NCBI GenBank assembly: GCA_020852965.1 | Contig: JADYZV010000001.1 | Coordinates: forward strand, 1 to 41,269 | Origin: Pirellulaceae bacterium | GTDB lineage: Bacteria > Planctomycetota > Planctomycetia > Pirellulales > Pirellulaceae | Length of the DNA stretch: 41,269 nt | Reading direction: 5' to 3' | Shown: piece after piece, positions 28,501 to 31,903 of the stretch | Position numbering within the stretch: position 1 is the stretch's first letter | Layout: each line of letters opens with the position of its first letter | Made by a program: the position numbers and the translations under genes | The notes under the pieces: model-generated | Told to the model about the DNA's origin: nothing | The model's input: the letters and a program-made list of their open reading frames with translations, nothing else | Database searches by the model: none

Positions 28501-31051
28501 GATTTTCGAGAACGAAATCTTTGACAATACGACGGCCGGCATGCTAGTTTCTGTCTCGAGCCAAATCACCTCATCGACCATCACCGACAACCAAGTGTAC
28601 GGCAACAACGATGGGATCGTGGCGTCGTTCAGCGCGCTAACAGGCAACAATTCACCTCATCGACTTTGGATTGAGGGGAATCATGTGTATGGAAACTCGG
28701 TGGACGGCATCCGCGTGGAAAATCAAATCGTGGTGCGAGGGAATACCACCAATGACAACGGACGCGATGGTATTGCGGCGGTCAGCGCCACGGTGGTCGA
28801 CAATACATCCTACGGTAACCTGACGGGGATCTATTTGCCCGATTCCAACGGTGCTTCGACGGCAACGGGAAACCGGGTTTATGACAACGCGTTCGCCGGG
28901 ATCTACCTTCGCAATCGCAGTTCCGCCGTCAATAATGTGGTTTACGGCAATGCGACGGGAATCCTTGCGGAGCGGTACAACACGACGTACGTAGGTCAGA
29001 TTCACAACAACGTGGTCTACGCCAATGCCAACAACGGGATTGTTGTTCGCAACGCCGCCTCAGGAGCTGAAGTGGTCAACAATACGATCTACCAACCTGT
29101 CGGCAGCGCTGTGCGAGTCGAGTTGGCGTCTCGTGACCTGAGGATCGTCAACAATATCTTATGGGTCGATTCCGGAAGCGATCTATTCGTGGCCACCGAC
29201 AGTCGCACGAATCTACTGAGTGACTACAACCTGTTCCACGTCGGCTCCACGGCGGCGAGCGTCGGGCAATGGGCGGGGACGAATGCGGCAACTCTATCGA
29301 GCTGGCAAACAATTACGGGGCAAGATCTCAATAGCGTCGCTGGTGACCCGTTGTTTGTGGATCGAAACGGAGCCGATAACGTACTTGGTTTCGATACGCT
29401 CAGCGGCATCGACTACGGCCAAGACGACAATTTTATAGTACGGCCGCACTCGCCAGTCATCGATCGTGGATTCAGTTGGCGAGTTCCAGCGTCGGATGCC
29501 CTGCACTCGATCCGCATGGACGACCCCGCGGTCAACAACAACGGTAGCACGCGCTACCTGCAAACGTCGACCGCCAATACGTTTTCGCCGACCGGCGGCG
29601 TGGCGCAAAACTGGCAAATCAGCGGAACCTATCGCACGTTGACGTTGCCATTTAGCTTCTCATTCTACGGCAACTCCTACACGACGGCGCACGTTTCGGC
29701 AGCGGGCTTTCTTCAATTTGGCGATACAACGTTGGCGGGTGACACGAACAACAACTTGGAGGCGTTCTTGCTGCGACGACGGATCGCACCGCTGTGGGAC
29801 GCGGTGCGAACGACGGGGACGGGCGATGACATATTCGTCGATGTCGCCACACTCGAGCAGGTGACGATTCGCTGGAATGGCACCAACATCGGCGACAACA
29901 CGGATGTGCAAATTGCGGTGACGCTGTTTGCGTCCGGTGAGATTGAATTCCATTATGGCAGCGGTGGGAACAGCAACCTTTCGCCGACGATCGGCATCTC
30001 CGCCGGTAACGGACGTGATTATCAGTTGACACCATGGGATGGCCAAAGCAACTTGGCTGGCGCGCCGTCCGTGCGATTTGCGAAAACCGCCGGCATCACG
30101 GACATCGGTGCACTGGAGTTCCGGGGCGACTCGGCGGATGTCATACCACCGACGGTCGCCGGCATTGTTCCCGCGGGAGTTTTCAGCTCCGGCGTGCTCT
30201 TGACGACGAATGTGTTGCAGATTGGTTTCAGCGAAGAACTCAATGCGATCTCCGCATCGGCGGCCAGCTACTACGAACTGCGCAACCCCGGCACCAATGG
30301 CACTTATGACGACGGCGACGACGTGGTCTATGCAATCGATCCCTCGTTCAGTCTCGGCGATACGTTCGTGTCGCTCCATGTGCTGGGGGGCGAATTGCCA
30401 CTGGGTAGCTATCGATTGAGCGTATTCGGTGAATCGGGGCGAGGACAAGTGGACACCGCAGGCATTTTGATCGACGGAGACAACGACGGGTCCGCCGGCG
30501 GAAACTTTGTGCGTCACTTCGAAGTTGTTGCCGATTTGCCGATACCCGAGATCGTAGGAGTGACGATTGACGATGGAACAGCCCAGCGATCGATGGTACG
30601 CAGCATCACGATTGATTTTGATTCGATCGTCACCATCGATACTTCCGCGATCCAAGTCCATTCGGGCGGCGTGGCGCTGTCATCGTTGTCCTATGAGACG
30701 CTGACCGTCGGCGACCAGAGTCGCGTAATCGTTCGGTTCGTGGGCGTTGAGCACCTTGGCGGTTCGTTGGTCGATGGCAACTATCAACTTCGCATCGCCG
30801 CATCGGCGGCCAATCTGGATGGACGCACGCTGAATGCCGAGCGAGTCGATGACTTTTTCCGTTTCTTCGGGGACAGCGACGGCGATCGCGATGTCGACGC
30901 CCAGGATCGCGGTCGTTTTGGGTTGACCTTCCGCAAGTCCAATGGCCAAATCGGTTTCGACTCTCGGTTCGACAGTGACGCGGACGGCGACGTGGATGCA
31001 CAAGACAACGGTCGTTTCGGCCTTAATTTCCGTAAGGTACTCCAACCATAG
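7586..31051 (+). CDS. Giant exported mosaic protein (7821 aa): pseudo-lipase, RTX repeats, beta-helices, LamG, dockerin-like
   Basis: An uninterrupted frame of 7821 codons from ATG 7586; a TTG at 7559 is possible and neither start has a clear ribosome site. The Arg-rich N-terminus ends in LLEQRWVLSG (46-55), the planctomycete export signal type. Order by residue: 57-470 alpha/beta-hydrolase-like; 500-2290 beta-rich, unrecognised, with a Ca-binding loop GDENGDGRLTILE near 1898; about 2290-3125 RTX-type repeats; Pro-rich linker; 3145-3570 propeller-like (WSDHRSGNSEIYVAG); 3572-4010 beta-helix; 4046-4210 CBM-like; then beta-helix modules at about 4337-4920, 5247-5800, 6127-6672 and 6767-7295, with LamG domains at 4957-5173 and 5834-6057; 7320-7508 a beta domain (FSFYGNSYTTAHVSAAG); 7518-7758 Big_5/Ig-like; 7759-7821 dockerin-like with two loops (DSDGDRDVDAQD, DSDADGDVDAQD). 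Probably a Ca-dependent surface or secreted adhesin or matrix protein; function is inferred from domains only. Confidence 0.93.
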   Translation: MVSPDPIGKKKTLNVNRLQYQNRVRRAKHAHRRRDGRARRRRLAAELLEQRWVLSGLQPLRPLVIVPDAALSGPDTGFESDWISQRGLDAAKLVVDPVGDTYAPLLRSLGGIGYSPDVDLFTAPFDWRLPVAPQDATTDGRLEGIAAATLIDSTFEFSIDYLGDALRRASDGWFDQYGVRPTSVDIVAHGVGGVLTRAYIQSDAYSAMTGGGWQLPAVHDLTLIATPNRGAVSAWNPSRNDFSTAVDGDATDRIIVAKTVASAYTRYLAGDTIGGPGGDLAAGLTKSQFLNAYMPSLGQILPTFAFRDLNADGTFEVENHNPLLVDLNDGLDQLYTPQQFADAGGQTITVESVVRDPNRFVAAVLGGVNVVFTSGTPTHAGVIERNGPLPGAALLPFSQYIPRSPLPGEKWFEPTFSGAVSADGDGRVTRGSVLGQFEFDPDPKLTLHEVSSDDGKAAHLRIVADESVQRLILAGLGATEPQILATNVFADGQRDATQSLVAATKLGIVDLSRVVVAEPLNADDQLSLSEGLAVVHDSLDSISNTIAAAATALDDLLPDAASRAGESTVLFFSELGQRFRDRANAALAELVDSATHRIPTATNSDEVVAAMRQALVTLLGANAVTVVGGRFDPDSATVQALLGDAAGVDTLVDGELVFRVRVDDIDLVSVPFSIGRQLGIEGLVTEGDIPATLSTRIDVEFGLRGDSPALQNEFFFRITEISGQLESHETNLQATAILGVAGAEIDNGHFDLTARFDVAMDHSAAGGSRLDGFSTLDMTAGDLQQLFHPRSFAAVQAILPIRSTVGDRTETGTLSFATADLSTIPIAATMAGLEVFDPLRTSAIESIVTPLADVERVMTLLSGSPALRFPIPFVDASASDVIDTSLDLLSSLRDGEGNLTVTTVQQLSAHLASVLGSDPSLISISFDPASGDLTLHVAAETTFAGVKADFRNDLDLSPLQVTSSGQLDLGGSLQMGFDFVFASGPISAQVIATSDAPLDGNLSASAHFEISLGHSEAIPVTVPVSSNSNLDDLVLDLQTALAAAGLGGKVIAEREGNRLSLRTTAAGGGLLVFRANASDPVVTQLGFPTSAAEFDSAAKHTFLQNLRLEPSVMVAGQIAAQASMGFAGIDGVLRANANVEMELTVLDGDRIRVDQVANALRTRLQQSVSRQISGAASIELTELVSHGGFDLLLPNPSTLGPNDFQIRAALTDLSLPDPADSLVLQFNDTLLGNLPSFSDLRFDDVLTGLEALASALIEMGKQDYAAVEIPLLGVSAGSLLDVGKDLRNLVIELRGSASSPTLLEDLEARLESIGLFNDLEVRLEGLNLVLDAQWQVIADGSLPLGLELGSLGEDVGSIVSVRSNHQLDVSAGAALDVVFGLELSPDMPPRPYLQGGSSLGLTAEVFHSGVLDIDVTALEALPMFIRNGTIIFDADGVDDGNDGIRDNAPATFAVTVDGTAADKHYLFDAGTPSLPPLSVDVIAGLNVNLPMFFPDEDSPVNQSDPSMPAGVVAQVQSLADLFDGDTSEPNVVLEVPDFATLLANLELSDALGLVVDGINLIFPGISDALSAIFDEPLPLIGTSLSELVATDVVATFLDALTADLEASLNDSATAASAAALRTVLEDSLSDVLFVDAGGNRSDVEMTPADPNDIEDEVVYRLHLGKTISRSIPVRADLGLPALGLDVDANLDVQLTWEIEIGIGVSKNDGFFLVIDPAKDEASVSVSAGFAPGSSFLATLGFLQMHMTDPSGQTQLAAEVTMNVNDALADTSGRIGFADLLDAVGNPDTFADLNLTGDVLVDLQARLSDAYSEGGLPSLIADLNFGWTLNTSGSDLITANEASFSNVQMDVGTVFSGFLTDVFESVNDVLGPIRPILDLLNTAVPILSDFEITRALLGDENGDGRLTILEMAKERGLLSDEVKDFLDTVKFIDDITQTVLSASAAAGDSSFFIPLGDLLLPLDALTKADGLKDYQLPDSSGFDLLSEINALAAGGFRNFASEFVQDSETVAESTTFSIPILEDPSTAFGLLLGRDVPLFQLDLAPLILEFDLVEIIIPILGPLGVTIGGRVEAEANLAFGYDTFGIRQFIANDFSDPIDLLNGLFVYDRTLDGQPSVAPNSIDVPEATASLTVTAGAGVNLSAFKLQIEGAFTGILALDLQDANEDLRFRADEFLQPCFIEATGTLAADLAVVLELDLGIFDISFREVLASVTLLTLDGTCEPDDSILAELSPDGTLVLNVGRDLLDSSVPASNEDFRISLEDSNGDTVLRVSNGFAYQDFDPALVNLIFANAGGGDDRISVDSAVTIPITFAGGEGDDVLSAGGGPATLFGGSGNDELRGSPFADTLFGGEGNDFIAGGAGNDSLFGNEGDDTLQGDEGNDHIDAGPGRDVVSGGEGDDTLEGGDGDDVLSGGLGNDVIDGGAGDDLIAGEEGADQLRGGLGVDTIDGGEGNDVIDGHGDDIHADDDAPDVLLGNSGNDTIRGGGGNDQIQAGSGNDFVDAGAGNDIVNGNAGDDTIIGGAGLDRLFGDLGDDIIYGHGPTGDDNAPDSIYGGGGNDRLFGNGGNDAIFGGEGRDEIEGGDGNDFIDGGTGRDLVHGQAGNDTIYGGDGNDELFGDDGNDAIFGGRGGDTIDGGIGTDTLHGEAGSDTILGQAGSDLIFGGAGNDRLYGHNIDGDDDDDAADTIYGDFGSTHPLGSTWIVGASGNDFIVGGGGNDVLHGEAGKDQMFGGGGDDQIFGGDDADAIFGNEGNDIVFAGAGNDFVRGGVGIDRVDGGDGDDRIDGEAGADDLRGGAGADVIEGGDGDDVLSGGDGDDIIDGGAGQDIIRGDGGNDYIMGGTGVVNVLRGGDGDDTILGSDEGGEDANPFDEIRFGDWIIGGGGNDRLFGLGGADQIEGGDGDDTIDGGHAGDWLRGGDGQDVIRGGQGNDRIDGNAGHDQLFGDGGDDTIDGGDGDDLADGGFGVDAIIGGNGDDHLLGGGGTGDLLSGGAGFDHLEGSDDGNDTLDGGDDDDWLEGHGGNDHLIGGAGRDRLEGGDGDDTLEGGGGEDFLVGGGQHDVLYGHTADGIGDDNAIDHLYGDAASNTLFVGAGRDRLFGGGGNDWLFGEGDDDFIDVGGGDDDRVNFGGGEAADPTDFVAPSPTPPPTPGTPGLSPLATALLSSGPVEPGRWSAVGGSGSSLGIVGPVTFEAAPSVAIESDGRTLVAWSDHRSGNSEIYVAGYISDQWMPLGTSTSEGGISRSIAPSQRPVVVATSDGPIVFWIEGATAAGNVFAARFDSVAGNWIPLGDSLTSGGISQVGTVREMVAVVTTVGPAVGWIADVGGSRTIEVRRWDGSAWTAIGGGPVATGATLRELAIASTGSRVSVAYAAGGVEDSSVFVVDSQSGSWSGLAGSAIGDGVSGPTFGSADQPTLAWHQGELVVAWRQSTEGHSPRLQIHARRFDGTAWQLAGASVDSSLVSDSLAQAYSPKLVASATRLTLAWSEVGIGETATATNPVGTDAADRIHAATWNGTRFSDRFAGAGDMAGVSIAPGARSVRSLSVATSATGDPTVVWLDTTSAIPTIQLRSDRFAIAEVRSAFGSIGLQQVLDSGLVSPGDVITLVPGDYRTPVQFGAHLSGIVIRPSSPAIVIEAPWIFNGASDVVVQSATLSDVGIAGGSNVTIRDSLVRGHVHLSGGSGHQLVGNQVRAVDEDAIVISGTLTSVRIDGNRISSDRRAMVVATNAELDVSDNWIDGGQTGIVIESSFGGHIRQNTITSQTLGVDLQHAGDLSANVIRGSLTGIRIAPLSGSLTLGDLPGQTPNIVRDNNLGIQLVNGNVVRQQVERNVVGIAGVGTIGGGDISHANAIAHNAMGTDVSGRVQFNRFNDNDVAIRIHSKSLVDHNLIITGDASVSAPVGILASGARDAVIVQNTIDARTGDAVRLTDGAREIEVRGNILSAESGTALHIADDSQSGFFSDYNQLHRGPSGTLVHFSFDFTDLLDWQADVARFDLHSIGTTRLDPTLARPIVTSKPLGNYTIAPTIGAQNSSAPGLDASDRRLDVARGAAAVNLLVNPNFDVDLASWSTNVEAVADGTIDTSFTGEKHFTPGSTPLAFAQQTVDLLDQGYSIAELDSRTMRVVYGGRLRHHGGNESTASTISLQPLDGGGSEIGPAVVARATRTSDGRWELVGEETALPIGTRQLRWRFEGVRGAATGSNPTRLDNAFLRLISIGDGLDIGADGGTARDLFVSTGQPMLSLRYPKLYADLERDRPHEIRWDSFGNTTNAAVQIVLTTDGPHGASTWKTIAAATPDDGRFLWTPANDSVEYGTHDLRIEIRLVGNPYASDRSAESFSVPENTPNFYINDSSILGDQYTTAIGDNRNTGKTPATPKPYPNNVLRSYQVSAGRTIWMDSGAYALFDPVLISNRVGVGDDEGFRWIGPTSPGATASLFHVHPSIVASLVSLDDADSVSISHLVLNDALRGLHLYNDSTGFTGEFLTVSGHQAEGVLIQDNSEFTVLRNLILSGNGTDGIRAVGRIGEISDNMIDDNVRHGIRLEGQSDVVVSGNRVTRSGGDGIHVIGASVGNVLITENSVSDAWRGIYVQSPSTSSVIVSENHSFGNRADGIVIDGPAVVRRNAVHDNTIHGIQLFDGGSASENVVFANQVGIFLQNDNRIGAASNNRIYKNETAIIVNRSASVFGNVIYSNQFGIDANSSGGNPFTGLISGNLIYDIDTLAIDAPFAAGLQLIGNTIRHANAIAIDIKNNSRDIVVKNNVFWFDGGTTIGIHVAANSQSGFVSDYNLYYLTSGARLGSWQGQTRADLAAWRSAAFGDANSLDQDPLLVDADGDDNVFGYVDPVFDGRDDNFHLQSIEGSMTGSIAPAFDAASGTVIDLPRAMVCHTGQSPAIDRGDPSSSYANEPQPNGAFVNLGAFGNTELAARSPLAYVVVTVPDGGEVWPADRDFTVRWRSELPESQLTGGMAPPYRDAVLASSPVGYWRLGEGGKVAINAATSGALHDGEYQDGINQGVRSVLVGDLAIRTDGSSGHVLIPDHPDLRSPALTVEALVFPNHGAGNGDTIVSKYIQTLTTSGYSLDITQSSGTEVRFVINGSVSVSAPIATGQWSHVAASFDGATMRLFVNGSMVDSRAFSGSINHAETPLRIGDNQYSPFSTWDGSIDEVAVYNSALAPSELTQHATLALTKINQTVDIDLIRDGDPAFTLPIADDTFNDGEFTWTSPSSITPADDYRVRVTRGSLTDTSNHVFEITTPVTTYYVNLAADSDLTDNQWTTAAGSDANSGLSPDQPKASIRAVLESFDLGIGDTIRVDTGHYLLSANTLIAAEDSGVRIVGADGVDSFGTPRQTVLDRGNTNNGNYVFQFTGGDEVTLENLSITGGYIGVFAGPGTNSRDVSLVNNRFFNNRQAQVAVHTTNDNWRIVGNDIDDSLSTTSFQGVYVEANGISILDNTIHGHVDGIRIVAPGLGSQIIGNELFENTAGITINVSNQTSDTLIQANHAYNNQDGIVVSFSSTTGNVASVSENEAHGNTRDGIRVDRNVRVLDNTTYDNGRDGIGADLGAVIEGNLSHGNLTGIFVNDSNGPSFAIDNTIYDNSFAGIYAVKSSTAIGNRIYNNGVGIRAYSNSGTYSFDGKIQNNIIRDSGTISIEVRDAGFGAEISNNTIYEPTANAISMWDGSRDLNLSNNIIWVGGGIAITASSDSQNGFVSNYNLIYTPAAGTLALWGATVFDSQTDWFYELGLDRNSRIGDTAEFEPRFVDTELFHLQADSPAIDAGDPLLSYTGEPAPNGLRRNLGAYGNTALATQSPADFIQVLNPNGLERFQSGQTVSLAWRQDGEFVESLDDSYAITVSDQEPIHYYRLGEIAGSTSAIDVINGLSGIYIGSPTLGVTGAFGPGLDHGVHLDGIDDVLRIPDDGSLALTRKLTLSMWVKLDSHQAQYSTLVSKGPSGNTFTLAVENNGSLRLRTQGHLTVDTATTAPSAIQLGRWHHIAATLDRDALQMRLYVDGVLLETEALRTPLDSVTSSADLYVGQHATASSTFGRLTGRIDELAVFDRPLSAEEIARQSVPRASRVTVELVNANTNAVAHTIADQAVLPGHLTWTIPASVSTDQQYTIRVSAEGGVSDSSDGSFLITGDGSEYYVNIAGDTNFGDNEFTSVPGDNGNSGKSPDRPMASLRALLQAYQLQPGDTVYVDSGTYDLVDDIVIKQGGITIRGASQTEHATTFNRGNTTEGSAVIRLIDADNVTLDSLSITGGYRGIVAPIGGDSDGVSVINSRIYNNAREEIFIDESNDGWTIDASTIFDTQNNHYDGVAIFASGAAVRNSTMYGHSDGVEVYDLDGRNYSITGNTVRNNRDMGIRVQIGGSGVGSNQVSDNTTHTNGRDGIYVDSGNTGQVTVVADNVTFNNIFSGICAERAEVRNNTAYGNQSAGLFVTDSALAIGNISHSNTVGIISGENSGSGFATVRNNTVYANVNAGIRANYASVIQNNVVHMSPVGIYAYDRFNGSVTGNVVYNINLVALDIDNNESGVFSGNTIRQTTGDGVRVRNNSQFVSLTNHIIQVDSGIAVTVTNDSQRGFFSDYNLIHTPNSGTIGSWNGVQYLNHSDWYYELGLDQHSLIGSTAEFDPLFVSASDFRLQAGSPAIDAADPDAAFSLEPQPNGSRRNLGAFGNTELAELSQTAFVQVLSPGRFEKIELGQSIPIVWRQSGTSPVTIELIDFDSGAVVQTIAQQQTLPDRLDWVVPTEVVTDRSYQIRVTVESGASDSSDGEFQVVSSGTDYYVNVAGDSDWSDNETTTAGGDNANSGKSPDRPMSSLRGLMQAYDLGPGDVIHVDAGYYHLTRNLEIVAEDSGVIIRGARAAGHPTILDRQNPLPYSYGFNFAGGSDITIESLTITGAEFGVFAADNADSDRVTLRGNRIFNNDRVEVVINQSNDEWRVIDNEIYDLAATDSSGVILRSSLATIEGNSIHDHRYGVDVQSPASSFLIFENEIFDNTTAGMLVSVSSQITSSTITDNQVYGNNDGIVASFSALTGNNSPHRLWIEGNHVYGNSVDGIRVENQIVVRGNTTNDNGRDGIAAVSATVVDNTSYGNLTGIYLPDSNGASTATGNRVYDNAFAGIYLRNRSSAVNNVVYGNATGILAERYNTTYVGQIHNNVVYANANNGIVVRNAASGAEVVNNTIYQPVGSAVRVELASRDLRIVNNILWVDSGSDLFVATDSRTNLLSDYNLFHVGSTAASVGQWAGTNAATLSSWQTITGQDLNSVAGDPLFVDRNGADNVLGFDTLSGIDYGQDDNFIVRPHSPVIDRGFSWRVPASDALHSIRMDDPAVNNNGSTRYLQTSTANTFSPTGGVAQNWQISGTYRTLTLPFSFSFYGNSYTTAHVSAAGFLQFGDTTLAGDTNNNLEAFLLRRRIAPLWDAVRTTGTGDDIFVDVATLEQVTIRWNGTNIGDNTDVQIAVTLFASGEIEFHYGSGGNSNLSPTIGISAGNGRDYQLTPWDGQSNLAGAPSVRFAKTAGITDIGALEFRGDSADVIPPTVAGIVPAGVFSSGVLLTTNVLQIGFSEELNAISASAASYYELRNPGTNGTYDDGDDVVYAIDPSFSLGDTFVSLHVLGGELPLGSYRLSVFGESGRGQVDTAGILIDGDNDGSAGGNFVRHFEVVADLPIPEIVGVTIDDGTAQRSMVRSITIDFDSIVTIDTSAIQVHSGGVALSSLSYETLTVGDQSRVIVRFVGVEHLGGSLVDGNYQLRIAASAANLDGRTLNAERVDDFFRFFGDSDGDRDVDAQDRGRFGLTFRKSNGQIGFDSRFDSDADGDVDAQDNGRFGLNFRKVLQP
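14460..16954 (+). repeat. RTX/hemolysin-type Gly-Asp repeat array inside the giant gene
   Basis: About 830 residues consist of successive nonapeptide-like units of the form GGxGxDxLx, with variants such as GGDGDDVLSGG and GNAGDDTIIGG. In known RTX proteins these bind calcium in a parallel beta-roll that folds outside the cell. The array is interrupted several times by a similar spacer of the type GHGPTGDDNAPDSIYGGGG, GHNIDGDDDDDAADTIYGD and GHTADGIGDDNAIDHLYGD, suggesting duplication of larger blocks. The low codon diversity of GGx/GAx codons opens long stop-free frames on the other strand here. Confidence 0.93.
20594..29470 (+). repeat. Four homologous parallel-beta-helix modules inside the giant gene
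   Basis: The modules start near 20594, 23326, 25969 and 27886. Each opens with FYIND or YYVNxAxD, then a DN..TTA..D.NSGKSPD.P block and a GD.I.VD.G.Y.L strand. Each continues with many NN.I..N...GI beta-helix rungs and ends in a G..SDYNL.. segment. The first three then carry an SPAID.(G/A)DP...EP.PNG..(R)NLGAFGNT.LA block. Module 4 ends at SPVIDRG. An earlier diverged helix (about 18298-19600) shares the FFSDYN signature. The modules were probably formed by tandem duplication. Confidence 0.88.
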
Positions 31052-31059
31052 GGTGGAAC

Positions 31060-31722
31060 ATGTCAAGAACATTCTATCGATTGCTGTCACTATTTTTCAT
31101 GGCAATGGGCTACGCGGGCGCGGCTCCCGCCAGAGCTGATCTGATTCTCGGATTCGCCATAGACAATTCGAGGGACATGGTGCGCGCCGACCCAGGAGCC
31201 ATGGTTATCATCGACATTTTTGCCATTCAGACTGGTAGTAGTACGAACTTGTCGTCGAGCGGACTGAGCGGCATGGGAACGGGTGGCACTTTCAATACTG
31301 GCTTCGGCAACGTCGCAAGCGTCTCGGTGGGCGAGTCGTTTGCAGATTTTCCGCTGGCTGCGTTCGACAACTCGCTGGGCACATTCGAACTTCAGGGGAG
31401 CGCGACCGACTTTAAGGATGTTCTCGGTTCATCGATCCGCCTGGGACAGATCGTGTTCAATGTAACGGGCGAGGGGATCACGACGTTTACCTTTGGTGAT
31501 CCTAATCCCTCGACCTCGTTCGCAAATTTCGCCGCCGGTTCGGCGGACGGCTTTGCCGATCTTGACGGTGTATTCTACGGACCGAGCCGCGGCAAGACCT
31601 ACACCTTCACGATCGACTCCGTCGCGGTACCTGAAGCGAATCCAATTCTCGCGCTCATCGTCCCAGCGTTATTACTTTACAGATCACGGCGTCGCATCAA
31701 AACCGAATTTCCAGCAAATTAG
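31060..31722 (+). CDS. PEP-CTERM sorting-domain protein, exported
   Basis: The protein has 220 residues. It has an N-terminal signal peptide (hydrophobic LLSLFFMAMGYAGA, cleavage likely after APARA) and a C-terminal tail VPEANPILALIVPALLLYRS followed by RRRIK. That tail is a PEP-CTERM-type sorting signal recognised by an exosortase, and no exosortase is present in this window. The central ~150 residues are Gly/Ser/Phe-rich, low in Cys and have no motif I know; they resemble beta-sandwich cohesin/'choice-of-anchor'-like secreted proteins. The start lies 8 bases after the giant gene's stop with GGTGGA just upstream, so the two are probably co-transcribed. A cohesin-like partner to the dockerin-like end of the giant protein is an attractive but unproven idea. 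Confidence 0.85.
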   Translation: MSRTFYRLLSLFFMAMGYAGAAPARADLILGFAIDNSRDMVRADPGAMVIIDIFAIQTGSSTNLSSSGLSGMGTGGTFNTGFGNVASVSVGESFADFPLAAFDNSLGTFELQGSATDFKDVLGSSIRLGQIVFNVTGEGITTFTFGDPNPSTSFANFAAGSADGFADLDGVFYGPSRGKTYTFTIDSVAVPEANPILALIVPALLLYRSRRRIKTEFPAN

Positions 31723-31759
31723 ATAGCTTTACTTGGCGTAGTCTAGGTGCCCGAAAAGT

Positions 31760-31789
31760 TGGCGCGATGCTACCTCGAAGCGGGCACTG
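31760..31789 (+). repeat. 30-bp dispersed upstream motif, copy 3 (diverged)
   Basis: TGGCGCG, nine bases, then CGAAGCGGGCACTG. The outer blocks and the spacing match the copies at 1838-1867 and 7411-7440; the middle nine bases do not. It ends 114 bases before the HAF-protein start. Confidence 0.55.
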
Positions 31790-31903
31790 CTTAATAGACA
31801 GTTACGGTTCTCAATCGCAGAAAGCTCTCAGAATCTGCTGTAGTTAGGCGAATTGTGTCGCAGTGTATGTTGATTGACCAAAGACTCTTCAAGGAGCATG
31901 TTC

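Noticed and set aside
20594-29470. CRISPR-like or DNA-level repeat array
   Set aside because: The repetition is at protein level (beta-helix rungs) within one open frame, with variable nucleotide sequence and no constant-length spacers.
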